Origin: an uncultured Alistipes sp.
GTDB lineage: Bacteria > Bacteroidota > Bacteroidia > Bacteroidales > Rikenellaceae
Assembly: GCA_900550925.1 (NCBI GenBank)
Contig: URTU01000080.1
Location: forward strand, 1 to 8,552
Reading direction: 5' to 3'
DNA: 8,552 nt
The notes beneath the pieces are model-generated. The model searched no databases and was not told the DNA's origin. It was given only the letters and a program-made list of their open reading frames with translations. Position numbers and translations under genes: made by a program. Positions 1 to 7,354 of the stretch are shown here, piece by piece (position 1 is the stretch's first letter; every line of letters starts with the position of its first letter).

Positions 1-1
1 C

Positions 2-187
2 ACGGGCAACCTCGATCCGGTGACGGCCGACGGCATCATGCAGCTCTTCCGGCAGATCGCCGCACGGGGCTGCGCCGTGGTGATGTCCACGCACAACACG
101 GCGCTGATCGAGAACTACCCAGCCCGCGCGATCCTCTTCGCCCAGGGGAAGATCCGCGAGGTGGATCTCGCGGCCGAATTGGGCTGA
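2..187 (+). CDS. ftsE: Cell division ABC transporter ATPase FtsE, C-terminal end (5' end outside window)
   Basis: Only the last 61 codons are present, open from the window edge to a TGA at 185-187. The fragment begins with TGNLDP, the end of the Walker B/D-loop signature (DEPTGNLDP) typical of FtsE and close MacB/LolD-type ATPases, and about 27 residues later has MSTHN, the H-loop whose His contacts the ATP gamma-phosphate. The short tail after the H-loop (ARAILFAQGKIREVDL) matches the compact end of Bacteroidota FtsE proteins as I remember them. By family knowledge FtsE pairs with the membrane protein FtsX at the inner membrane to control septal cell wall hydrolysis. ftsX is not visible here. 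The main alternative is another ABC ATPase of the LolD/MacB type. No terminator lies between this gene and gyrB, so read-through is possible. Confidence 0.72.
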   Translation, partial: TGNLDPVTADGIMQLFRQIAARGCAVVMSTHNTALIENYPARAILFAQGKIREVDLAAELG

Positions 188-189
188 TC

Positions 190-220
190 TTGCCATTTCG
201 CGAAAAAAACACTATATTTG
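190..220 (+). promoter_or_regulatory. Bacteroidota-type promoter of gyrB
   Basis: TATATTTG at 213-220 is an exact match to the Bacteroidota -7 consensus TAnnTTTG. A TTG at 190-192 sits 20 bases upstream, the expected place for the -33 element. Transcription would start near 227, leaving a leader of about 17 bases before the ATG at 244. This means the TTG at 190, which is in frame with gyrB, is better read as promoter than as start codon. Confidence 0.7.
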
Positions 221-243
221 TACGATATTTAGAACGACAACGA

Positions 244-2202
244 ATGAGTACCGAACAAGAAAACGTTAAGAAGCAGGAAGAAGCATATTCCGCGTCGAAT
301 ATCCAGGTCCTCGAGGGGCTGGAGGCCGTGCGCAAGCGTCCGGCCATGTATATCGGTGACATCGGCGAAAAGGGACTCCACCACCTGGTCTACGAGGTCG
401 TGGACAACTCGATCGACGAGGCGCTCGCCGGATATTGTACGGATATCGATGTGACGATCAACGAAGACAATTCGATTACCGTCAGGGATAACGGCCGGGG
501 TATCCCGACCGACTTCCACGAGAAGGAGGGAAAATCGGCGCTCGAAGTCGTCCTCACGGTCCTTCATGCCGGAGGCAAGTTCGACAAGGGTTCCTACAAG
601 GTCTCGGGCGGTCTGCACGGAGTCGGCGTATCGTGTGTGAACGCCCTCTCGACGCTGCTCATCGCCGAGATCCACCGCGACGGGAAGATCTTCCGCCAGA
701 GCTACAGCAAGGGCAAGCCCACCTCCGAAGTGGAGATCGTCGGCGAATGCTCCGACCGGGGAACGATCATCACCTTCAAGCCCGACGGCGAGATCTTCAC
801 CCATACGACCGTCTACAAGTACGAGATCCTGGCCAACCGCCTGCGCGAGTTGGCGTTCCTGAACAAGGGTATCCGCCTGAATCTCTTCGACAAGCGTCCC
901 GACGAGGAGGGCAACACGCACGAGGACCACTTCTACTCGGAAGAGGGCCTCAAGGAGTTCGTCAAGTACCTCGACGCCACGCGCGGCACGCCGATCATCG
1001 AGCAGATCATCTACCTCGACACCGAAAAGAACGGCGTTCCGGTCGAGGTGGCCATGCAGTACAACGACTCCTTCTCGGAGAACGTGCACTCGTATGTGAA
1101 CAACATCAACACGATCGAGGGAGGTACGCACCTGACCGGCTTCCGCCGGGCGCTCACGCGTACGCTCAAGAAATACGCCGAGGATTCGGGCATGCTCGCC
1201 AAGCTGAAGTTCGACATCAACGGCGACGACTTCCGCGAAGGCCTTACGGCCGTGATCTCGGTCAAGGTTGCCGAACCGCAGTTCGAGGGTCAGACAAAAA
1301 CCAAACTCGGCAACAGCGAAGTGGCTGCTGCCGTCGATACGGCCGTGGCTCAGGCACTCTCGCACTACCTCGAAGAGAACCCGCGCGATGCCCGTGCAAT
1401 AGTCCAGAAGGTGATCCTCGCCGCCACGGCCCGGAATGCCGCACGCCACGCCCGCGAACTCGTTCAGCGCAAAACTCCGCTTTCGGGATCGGGCCTGCCC
1501 GGAAAACTGGCTGACTGTTCGAGCCGCGACCGCTCGATCGCCGAGATCTTCTTCGTCGAGGGTGACTCGGCAGGCGGTACCGCAAAACAGGGCCGTGACC
1601 GTGTATTCCAGGCAATCATGCCCCTGCGCGGCAAGATACTAAATATCGAAAAGGCCCAGGAGCACAAAATGTGGGAAAACGAGGAGATCAAGAACATGTT
1701 CATCGCACTCGGCGTCTCGATCGGAACCGAGGAGGACAACAAGGCCCTGAATCTCGAAAAACTCCGCTACGACAAGATCATCATCATGACCGATGCCGAT
1801 GTCGACGGAAGCCATATCGCCACGTTGATGCTGACGTTCTTCTTCCGCAAGATGAAGGAGCTGATCGAAAACGGCCATGTCTACATAGCCACCCCGCCGC
1901 TCTATCTGGTCAAGAAGGGCAACGAACAGCGATACTGCTGGACCGACGAGGAGCGTGACGCAGCTACGGCCGAACTCGGCGGAAAGGGTCTCCACATCCA
2001 GCGTTACAAAGGTTTGGGCGAGATGAATGCCCAGCAGCTGTGGGAGACGACGATGTGTCCCGAGACGCGTATCCTGCGCAAGGTGACTATCGAAAATGCT
2101 GCCGAAGCCGACCGTATCTTCTCGATGCTCATGGGCGACGACGTACCGCCCCGCCGCGAGTTCATCGAAAAGAACGCCCGTTACGCAAATATCGACGCAT
2201 AG
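244..2202 (+). CDS. gyrB: DNA gyrase subunit B (GyrB)
   Basis: ATPase subunit of the type IIA topoisomerase that introduces negative supercoils into DNA together with GyrA. The protein has 652 residues from ATG 244. The GHKL ATPase domain shows EVVDNSIDEALAG (residues 51-63; Glu51 as catalytic base, Asn55 for Mg), RDNGRGIP (Asp82 for adenine) and GGLHGVGVSCVNALS. Arg145 lies at the position of E. coli Arg136, a coumarin-contact residue. The Toprim domain has EGDSAGG from Glu439 and DADVDGSH with Asp517, Asp519 and Asp521 as metal ligands. The GyrB tail QRYKGLGEMN begins near residue 586. The size is that of the short GyrB class, without the extra insert that makes the E. coli protein 804 residues. 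An in-frame TTG at 190 would add 18 residues but overlaps the promoter, so I chose the ATG. ParE is the alternative and is less likely. Confidence 0.95.
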   Translation: MSTEQENVKKQEEAYSASNIQVLEGLEAVRKRPAMYIGDIGEKGLHHLVYEVVDNSIDEALAGYCTDIDVTINEDNSITVRDNGRGIPTDFHEKEGKSALEVVLTVLHAGGKFDKGSYKVSGGLHGVGVSCVNALSTLLIAEIHRDGKIFRQSYSKGKPTSEVEIVGECSDRGTIITFKPDGEIFTHTTVYKYEILANRLRELAFLNKGIRLNLFDKRPDEEGNTHEDHFYSEEGLKEFVKYLDATRGTPIIEQIIYLDTEKNGVPVEVAMQYNDSFSENVHSYVNNINTIEGGTHLTGFRRALTRTLKKYAEDSGMLAKLKFDINGDDFREGLTAVISVKVAEPQFEGQTKTKLGNSEVAAAVDTAVAQALSHYLEENPRDARAIVQKVILAATARNAARHARELVQRKTPLSGSGLPGKLADCSSRDRSIAEIFFVEGDSAGGTAKQGRDRVFQAIMPLRGKILNIEKAQEHKMWENEEIKNMFIALGVSIGTEEDNKALNLEKLRYDKIIIMTDADVDGSHIATLMLTFFFRKMKELIENGHVYIATPPLYLVKKGNEQRYCWTDEERDAATAELGGKGLHIQRYKGLGEMNAQQLWETTMCPETRILRKVTIENAAEADRIFSMLMGDDVPPRREFIEKNARYANIDA

Positions 2203-2211
2203 ATTACCCTC

Positions 2212-2255
2212 AATGGGGCCGGTGTTCCAGCAATCGGAGGCCGGCCCCATTTTTT
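2212..2255 (+). terminator. Intrinsic terminator after gyrB
   Basis: An 11-bp perfect stem, AATGGGGCCGG (2212-2222) with CCGGCCCCATT (2241-2251), has an 18-base loop and is followed by a run of T to 2255. It lies 9 bases after the gyrB stop. The GC-rich stem and U-tract make this a strong rho-independent terminator for the + strand. Confidence 0.88.
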
Positions 2256-2288
2256 CATACTACTAACCAACTTAAACCTCAGGCAATT

Positions 2289-2909
2289 ATGGATGTAACG
2301 ATCATAGGTGTCGCCGGCGGCACCGGTTCCGGGAAAAGTACTCTCGTCAAGCGTCTGCGCGAAGCCTTCGAAAACGACGATGTCGTAACCCTCTGCCACG
2401 ACTACTACTACAAGGCCCATCCGGAACTCACATACGAGGAGCGTACAAAACTCAATTACGACCATCCGCAGGCATTCGATACCCAGATGATGGTCGACCA
2501 CCTGAAGGCCCTCAAGAACAACGTCCCGATCGAACATCCGATGTATTCGTTCGTCGAGCACAACCGCACAAGCGAAACCGTCAGCGTAAAACCCTCGCGC
2601 GTGATCATCGTCGACGGCATACTGATCTTCGAGAACAAGGAGCTGCGCGACATGATGGATATCAAGGTCTACGTCGACACGGATGCCGACATACGTCTTG
2701 CGCGACGTATTCTGCGGGACGTCTGCGAACGCGGCCGCACGATGCAGTCGGTCATCGACCAGTACATAACCACCGTCAAGCCGATGCACGAGGAGTTCGT
2801 CGAGCCGAGCAAGAAGTATGCTGACGTGATTATTCCGGAAGGCGGATTCAACTCGGTGGCCGTAGCCATGCTGATCGAAAACATCAGATCGCTCATCCGC
2901 AGCAAATAG
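2289..2909 (+). CDS. udk: Uridine kinase (uridine/cytidine monophosphokinase)
   Basis: Phosphorylates uridine and cytidine to UMP and CMP in cytosolic pyrimidine salvage, using ATP or GTP. The protein has 206 residues, close to the usual length of about 210. Walker A is GGTGSGKS at residues 10-17. Family blocks follow: CHDYYYKAH, NYDHPQAFD (56-64), MYSFVEHNR ending at Arg93, VIIVDGILIFEN with Asp109, and the lid-like VDTDADIRLARRILRDVCERG. These are the nucleoside-binding and phosphate-binding elements of the Udk family rather than of phosphoribulokinase, which is longer. ATG 2289 directly precedes the first beta strand and P-loop. The reading frame stays open further upstream into gyrB, but that part has no family similarity. 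A weak AGG at 2281-2283 is the only ribosome-binding hint. No Bacteroidota -7 element is visible in the gap after the gyrB terminator. Confidence 0.93.
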   Translation: MDVTIIGVAGGTGSGKSTLVKRLREAFENDDVVTLCHDYYYKAHPELTYEERTKLNYDHPQAFDTQMMVDHLKALKNNVPIEHPMYSFVEHNRTSETVSVKPSRVIIVDGILIFENKELRDMMDIKVYVDTDADIRLARRILRDVCERGRTMQSVIDQYITTVKPMHEEFVEPSKKYADVIIPEGGFNSVAVAMLIENIRSLIRSK

Positions 2910-2940
2910 CAACCATACTCAGGTAGTAGCAACATTAAAC

Positions 2941-2975
2941 AAATAGTCCGGCATTCTGATGCCGGACTATTTTTT
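2941..2975. terminator. Bidirectional intrinsic terminator between udk and the convergent glycosyltransferase gene
   Basis: A perfect 14-bp stem, AAATAGTCCGGCAT (2941-2954) with ATGCCGGACTATTT (2959-2972), encloses a 4-base loop (TCTG). On the + strand it runs into T residues to 2975, 31 bases after the udk stop. On the - strand the same stem is followed by TTTGTTT and serves the gene ending at 2997. The symmetry and position between convergent genes support use in both directions. Confidence 0.88.
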
Positions 2976-2996
2976 AATATATCACCAGTCGTCCTG

Positions 2997-4097
2997 TCAG
3001 TGCTTGATGTTCAGCAGATCGAGATAGTATTCGATATACCCTTCGACACAACTCTCCCAACTGAAACTCTCGGCACGCTGCACCAAACGTTTGGAGAGCG
3101 TTTCGGCATTGGCCTCGAAATCCTTCAGCCCCTCGTTCAGGCGGGCAGCCATGCGTTGCGGGTCGAGATCCGGCCAATAGTATGCGCACGCACCACCTAT
3201 CTCAGGCAGGCTGGTCAAGGTCGACAGAAACACCGGTTTGCCGAAATACATCGCTTCGAGAGGCGGCAAGCCGAATCCTTCGCACAACGACGGAAACAGA
3301 AATGCCTTGCACGAAGCATACAGAGCCGCCTTCTGCGGTTCGGAGACGTGGTCCAGCATACGTACATTGGTCAATCCGAGCTCTTCGATACGTGATCTTA
3401 TTCCGCGGCCGTACGAACTGCGCCAGTTACCAACCAGGACGAGCCTCTCATCGGGCAGCCAGCGCATCATCTCGACCAGCAGGTGGACATTCTTCTTGGG
3501 TTGTGCACTCGATATATGCAGCAGGAAATCTCTTCCCGGATTCAATCCGGCAAGTTGGGCCGGATCGGCAATCGGACGCAGATCGGTCACCCCGTTATAG
3601 ATGATGCGCCACGGGTGGTTGAACGGGAAGTGGCGTTCGGTATCCTCTTTCGAGAAGTTTGAGATAAAGCTCAGGTAATCGGCACGTTTCAGGCGAAGCT
3701 TGAAACGGCTGATACGACGTTTGAGCGAAAAACCGCTCTTCTCGTAGATGAAATTGATATCGTGCACCGTCAGAAGTTGTTTGTCGGCCATACACATGTA
3801 GTGTACACGCGAATACTGATGCAGAAGATGCAGAAGGTCGAAGTGGCGCGGATAAAACTGCAAGGCCTTGCGTGACCAGAATTTATGCAGGATGATGTAG
3901 TTGACATCCGGACCGAATGCTCCTTTCAGTGATTTGGGTACGATGAGCCAGAACCGAAGACCATACCGTTCGCGCAACTCGGCGGCACGGGCTGCTATCT
4001 GTCGGGCTACATTGTAGGTAAATTCTCCGAGGCCCACATTGCGGTTGGCTGCAATTGACAACTCGACAACTATATCATAACTCTTCTTTTCGCTCAT
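2997..4097 (-). CDS. Glycosyltransferase family 4 (GT-B fold) protein
   Basis: A cytosolic or membrane-associated glycosyltransferase of 366 residues that would move a sugar from a nucleotide-sugar donor to an unknown acceptor. The N-terminal half has a glycine-rich acceptor-side loop (NVGLGEFTYN, 20-29) and VHDINFIYEK (111-120). The C-terminal half has the donor-binding Rossmann part: HISSAQPKKN (194-203), LVLVGNW (219-225), and the E-x7-E motif in EGFGLPPLE with Glu273 and Glu281, typical of the Glycos_transf_1 domain. No transmembrane segment or signal peptide is evident. The start is ATG at 4097-4095, with no Shine-Dalgarno sequence. It sits alone, downstream of mutS and convergent with udk, without other polysaccharide genes in view, so neither sugar nor product can be named. 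A mannosyltransferase-like role in surface glycan or protein glycosylation is possible. Confidence 0.88.
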   Translation of the reverse strand: MSEKKSYDIVVELSIAANRNVGLGEFTYNVARQIAARAAELRERYGLRFWLIVPKSLKGAFGPDVNYIILHKFWSRKALQFYPRHFDLLHLLHQYSRVHYMCMADKQLLTVHDINFIYEKSGFSLKRRISRFKLRLKRADYLSFISNFSKEDTERHFPFNHPWRIIYNGVTDLRPIADPAQLAGLNPGRDFLLHISSAQPKKNVHLLVEMMRWLPDERLVLVGNWRSSYGRGIRSRIEELGLTNVRMLDHVSEPQKAALYASCKAFLFPSLCEGFGLPPLEAMYFGKPVFLSTLTSLPEIGGACAYYWPDLDPQRMAARLNEGLKDFEANAETLSKRLVQRAESFSWESCVEGYIEYYLDLLNIKH

Positions 4098-4264
4098 AAT
4101 ACCGATCTAAATACAGGTTTGAATTTGTTTTGCCGACATTCCGGAGCACCGGTCGACGCTCTCTCCGCAGGCGTGTCGGCCAACGATTCGCCAGCCGGCC
4201 AACTCGGTCTTCCGTACCACTCCAGGCGTCATGACGCAAATATAGAACAAAAATAGTCTCCTCA
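4098..4264 (-). other. mutS-glycosyltransferase gap, possible structured 5' leader
   Basis: These 167 bases separate the mutS stop from the glycosyltransferase start. AT-rich edges flank a GC-rich core. GCCGACA at 4132-4138 pairs perfectly with TGTCGGC at 4174-4180, enclosing smaller complementary segments (CCGG at 4141-4144 and 4149-4152; GGAG and CTCC). Transcribed on the - strand, this would fold just upstream of the start codon. I recognise no known riboswitch class. There is no convincing terminator for mutS, so co-transcription of mutS and the glycosyltransferase is possible. Confidence 0.4.
4226..4237. repeat. 12-base perfect palindrome, possible operator
   Basis: GCGTCATGACGC is its own reverse complement. 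Its last base overlaps the -7-like element at 4237-4244, and the transcription start predicted from that element (about 4230) falls inside it. A repressor bound there would block initiation, but no regulator gene is nearby and the site could be chance. Confidence 0.35.
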
Positions 4265-4271
4265 CTACAAA
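4237..4271 (-). promoter_or_regulatory. Candidate promoter of the glycosyltransferase gene
   Basis: On the - strand TATATTTG occupies 4244-4237, an exact TAnnTTTG match. A TTTG at 4271-4268 lies 23 bases upstream, longer than the usual 19-21, so the -33 part is weak. It reaches into the last codons of mutS. The predicted leader is about 130 bases. Confidence 0.45.
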
Positions 4272-6940
4272 CCAGTAAGTTTTTTTATCTCGTTGAGTTT
4301 GTTCAGCGCCTCGAGCGGCGTCAGCGAATTGATGTCTATGCCCTTGATCTGGTCGCGAATCTGGATCAGTACCGGATCGTCCAACTGGAACATGCTCAAC
4401 TGGATATTGGGCGTCTGACCGACAGCCGAACCGACACTTTTAGCACCTTGAGGTTTCTTGCCGCTGCGACGTGCCGGTGTTCGTGTCGGGACTATCTCGT
4501 TGTTGCCGTAGACCTGTTCGAGCTCATGCAGGATCTCCGTCGCACGGTCGACTACCGAGCGCGGCATTCCGGCCATGCGTGCCACATGGATTCCGAACGA
4601 GTGTTCGGTGCCTCCCTTCTCGAGTTTGCGCAGGAAGACTACCGTATTGTCGATCTCCTTGACCGAAACATGATAGTTCTTCACCCGCGGACACATCTGG
4701 GCCATCTCGTTCAGTTCGTGGTAGTGCGTGGCGAAGAGCGTTCGGGCATGTGCCGACGTATTGTTGTGCAGATACTCGACCATGGCCCACGCTATCGAAA
4801 TACCGTCGTAGGTACTCGTACCGCGACCGATCTCGTCGAGCAGGATCAGGCTGCGGTCCGAAATGTTGTTCAGGATGCTGGCCGACTCGAGCATCTCGAC
4901 CATGAATGTCGATTCGCCCTGCGAAATGTTGTCCGAGGCCCCCACGCGCGTGAATATCTTGTCGACGATGCCTATGTGGGCCGACTCGGCCGGCACGAAC
5001 GATCCCATCTGCGCCATCAGCACGATCAGCGCCGTCTGACGCAGCAGGGCCGACTTACCCGACATGTTGGGACCGGTTATGATGATTATCTGCTGGTCGG
5101 TGTCGTCGAGGTAGATGTCGTTCGGGATATACTTCTCCCCAACGGGCATCAGCGTCTCGATGACCGGATGCCGGCCCGCACGTATGTCAATCTTCTTGCC
5201 GGTATCGAGCACCGGACGGCAGTAGTTGCACTCGACGGCGAGCCGTGCGAACGACAACAGGCAGTCGAGCCGCGCAACAATGGCCGCATCGTGCTGCATG
5301 GCTGCCAGGTGAGTGCTCAGGAAGGCGATCAGTTCGGTATAGATACGCTGTTCGATCTCCAGGATACGCTCCTCGGCCCCGAAGATCTTCTGCTCGTACT
5401 CCTTCAGCTCCTCGGTGATATACCGCTCGGCCGAAACGAGGGTCTGCTTGCGTATCCATGTCGACGGCACCTTGTCCTTATGGGTATTCCGGACCTCGAT
5501 GTAGTATCCGAAAACATTGTTGTAGCCGATCTTGAGCGACGGTATCCCCGTGGCATCGCTTTCGCGCTTCTGGATCGACGCCAGCACATCCTTGCCGTGC
5601 AGCGCCACACGCCGCAGGTCATCCAGCTCCATGTCGACGCCGTCGGCTATCACACCGCCCTTGACGATCTGGTTGTTCTGCGGGTCGGGATAGATCTGCG
5701 AGGCGATCCGCTCACGCACCTCCACCAGCGTATCTATCTCCGACGCCAGACGCTGGAGACCCTCATGGCCGCATCCGGAGAGCACGTCGCGAATCTGTTC
5801 GACCGCCGCCAGCGCATTCTTCAACTGCACCAGTTCGCGCGGCAGCACCCGCTGTGTGGCTATACGCGAAGCGATACGCTCCATGTCGCCCACAAGCGAA
5901 ATCCGGTCGCCGAGCGTTTCGGCCAGTTCGGGATTGGTCCGCAGGAAGTCGACCACCTCGAGCCGCGCATTGATCCTCTCGATATTCATCAGCGGCATTG
6001 CAATCCACCGTTTCAACATGCGTCCGCCCATGGGCGACACGGTACGGTCGATCACGTCGGCAAACCCGCAACGGTCGCGCTGCGCATTCGACGAAAAGAG
6101 TTCGAGGTTGCGGATGGTGAACTTGTCGATCCAGACATACTCGTCGCGGTCGATGCGCGAGATCGAAACAACATGTTTTATATCGCGGTGCTCCGTAAAT
6201 TCGAGGTAGTGCAGCACGGCTCCGGCCGCCGATATGCCGCTGCTCATCTCATCGATGCCGAAACCCTTGAGCGAAGTGGTTCCGAACTGTTTGCAAAGCT
6301 TGTCGCGGTTGACCTCCTCCGAGAAGATCCAGTCGTCGAACTGGTATGTGTAGTAGCGGTCGCCGAAGGCCTTGCGGAAACGTTCGTCAAAACCGCGCTG
6401 ATAGACAATCTCCTTTGGCATCAGGTTCGAGAGCAGTTTGTCGACATATACGTCATCGCCCTCGGCCACATAGAACTCGCCGGTCGAGATGTCGAGGAAT
6501 GCCACTCCCGTGCGCCGCTGCCCGAAATAGACCGCCGCAAGATAGGTATTCTCCTTGTTTGCCACGAGGTTTTCGCCGAGGATGACCCCGGGCGTGACGA
6601 GCTCGATTATACCGCGCTTGACGATACCCTTTACGGTTTTCGGATCCTCGAGCTGTTCGCAGATGGCCACGCGCTCCCCCGCCCTGACCAGTTTCGGCAG
6701 ATAGGTATCCACGGCATGATACGGGAATCCGGCCAGTTCGACATACGATGCCGAGCCGTTTGCCCGCCGCGTCAGCGTGATGCCCAGAATCGAACTCGCC
6801 TTGATGGCATCCTCTCCGAAGGTTTCGTAAAAATCCCCTACCCGGAACAGCAGTATCGCATCGGGATGCATCGCCTTGACCGAATAATACTGCTTCATGA
6901 GCGGGGTTTCGACATATTTCTTATCCTGTTTCTCTTTCAT
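4265..6940 (-). CDS. mutS: DNA mismatch repair protein MutS
   Basis: Recognises mispaired bases and small loops in newly copied DNA and, by ATP-driven clamp formation, recruits MutL. The protein has 891 residues (E. coli 853). The N-terminal mismatch-binding domain has GDFYETF with the Phe37-x-Glu39 wedge motif. Connector, core and clamp regions follow to about residue 560. The ATPase domain has Walker A GPNMSGKS (623-630), Walker B/D-loop DEIGRGTST from Asp702, and THYHEL (738-743). A basic, Pro-rich linker (about 817-845) leads to QLSMF (847-851), a likely beta-clamp binding peptide, and a final LTPLEALNKLNEIKKL helix of the type used for tetramer formation. All catalytic elements look intact, and the Phe-x-Glu motif marks it as MutS1 rather than MutS2. 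The start is ATG 6940-6938. The gene ends in tandem stops, TAG then TGA. Upstream, TACCTTTA (6977-6970) is only a weak -7 candidate. Confidence 0.96.
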   Translation of the reverse strand: MKEKQDKKYVETPLMKQYYSVKAMHPDAILLFRVGDFYETFGEDAIKASSILGITLTRRANGSASYVELAGFPYHAVDTYLPKLVRAGERVAICEQLEDPKTVKGIVKRGIIELVTPGVILGENLVANKENTYLAAVYFGQRRTGVAFLDISTGEFYVAEGDDVYVDKLLSNLMPKEIVYQRGFDERFRKAFGDRYYTYQFDDWIFSEEVNRDKLCKQFGTTSLKGFGIDEMSSGISAAGAVLHYLEFTEHRDIKHVVSISRIDRDEYVWIDKFTIRNLELFSSNAQRDRCGFADVIDRTVSPMGGRMLKRWIAMPLMNIERINARLEVVDFLRTNPELAETLGDRISLVGDMERIASRIATQRVLPRELVQLKNALAAVEQIRDVLSGCGHEGLQRLASEIDTLVEVRERIASQIYPDPQNNQIVKGGVIADGVDMELDDLRRVALHGKDVLASIQKRESDATGIPSLKIGYNNVFGYYIEVRNTHKDKVPSTWIRKQTLVSAERYITEELKEYEQKIFGAEERILEIEQRIYTELIAFLSTHLAAMQHDAAIVARLDCLLSFARLAVECNYCRPVLDTGKKIDIRAGRHPVIETLMPVGEKYIPNDIYLDDTDQQIIIITGPNMSGKSALLRQTALIVLMAQMGSFVPAESAHIGIVDKIFTRVGASDNISQGESTFMVEMLESASILNNISDRSLILLDEIGRGTSTYDGISIAWAMVEYLHNNTSAHARTLFATHYHELNEMAQMCPRVKNYHVSVKEIDNTVVFLRKLEKGGTEHSFGIHVARMAGMPRSVVDRATEILHELEQVYGNNEIVPTRTPARRSGKKPQGAKSVGSAVGQTPNIQLSMFQLDDPVLIQIRDQIKGIDINSLTPLEALNKLNEIKKLTGL

Positions 6941-7209
6941 CGGGTACGTATGAACTCGTTATATTCGTGTAAAGGTACTCATTTTTTGGTTTCGATGCGG
7001 TTGTCGGGGCAAACAATTTTTCAACAAAGGCGGTCGCATGAGGGTATCAAGCCGTTCTGCCTCCGGTACCGGCGCCATCTGTCGACCGCACCGCTCCCCA
7101 CCGGCCAATTCACCTGCAATCTCCTCTCCGACAGACACATCTCCACCTGCCGAGACTCATACCTGAGAATGGTATTCCCTCCGTCGGCCGGCGCAAACCA
7201 TTCACACAC
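6941..7209. other. Gene-free stretch upstream of mutS
   Basis: About 270 bases between the terminator of the head-GIN gene and the mutS ATG. I see no supported gene, known RNA or mobile element. Small inverted repeats are present: CCGGTACCGG at 7063-7072, and ATACC/GGTAT at 7159-7163 and 7171-7175. A weak - strand -7-like TACCTTTA lies at 6977-6970 without a matching -33. It probably carries the mutS promoter, which I cannot place firmly. Confidence 0.4.
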
Positions 7210-7247
7210 AAAAATTGCGCGACCGATCTCCTGACCTGTCGCGCAAT
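7210..7247 (-). terminator. Intrinsic terminator of the head-GIN gene
   Basis: A 10-bp perfect stem, ATTGCGCGAC (7214-7223) with GTCGCGCAAT (7238-7247), has a 14-base loop. Read on the - strand it runs into TTTTTG, giving the U-tract. It lies about 108 bases beyond the stop codon at 7355, so the mRNA would keep a long 3' tail. Confidence 0.78.
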
Positions 7248-7250
7248 CCC

Positions 7251-7269
7251 GAAACGGAATGACCGTTTC
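7251..7269. repeat. Hairpin next to the terminator
   Basis: GAAACGG (7251-7257) and CCGTTTC (7263-7269) form a perfect 7-bp stem with a 5-base loop, three bases from the terminator stem. No U-tract follows in either direction, so it is probably a structural element of the 3' untranslated region. Confidence 0.5.
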
Positions 7270-7309
7270 TGCCTGCCTTATATTTTATATATCCGTAATG
7301 TCGCGTAAC

Positions 7310-7335
7310 GATCCGGATCCGTCCGGCACGTGCCG
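7310..7335. repeat. Two neighbouring perfect palindromes after the head-GIN stop
   Basis: GATCCGGATC (7310-7319) and CGGCACGTGCCG (7324-7335) lie four bases apart, 20-45 bases beyond the stop codon at 7355. They could be protein-binding sites or short RNA hairpins protecting the 3' end. Confidence 0.4.
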
Positions 7336-7354
7336 TGCGCGGCGTGCGATCCCA

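Noticed and set aside
229..1449. A 406-codon open frame on the - strand antisense to gyrB.
   Set aside because: No recognisable motif; explained by GC-rich codon bias of gyrB.
7021..7209. A 62-codon open frame on the - strand in the gap before mutS.
   Set aside because: Cys/Trp/Arg-rich sequence without a family pattern; its start lies directly after the terminator U-tract and no promoter is visible.
4448..7234. A 928-codon open frame on the + strand, longer than mutS itself, lying antisense to it.
   Set aside because: It mirrors mutS codon composition, shows no domain (rich in Arg, His, Leu, Asp), and mutS on the other strand has every family motif intact.
7279..7286. TATATTTT on the + strand as a promoter -7 element.
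   Set aside because: One mismatch to TAnnTTTG, no TTG about 20 bases upstream, and no + strand gene downstream.
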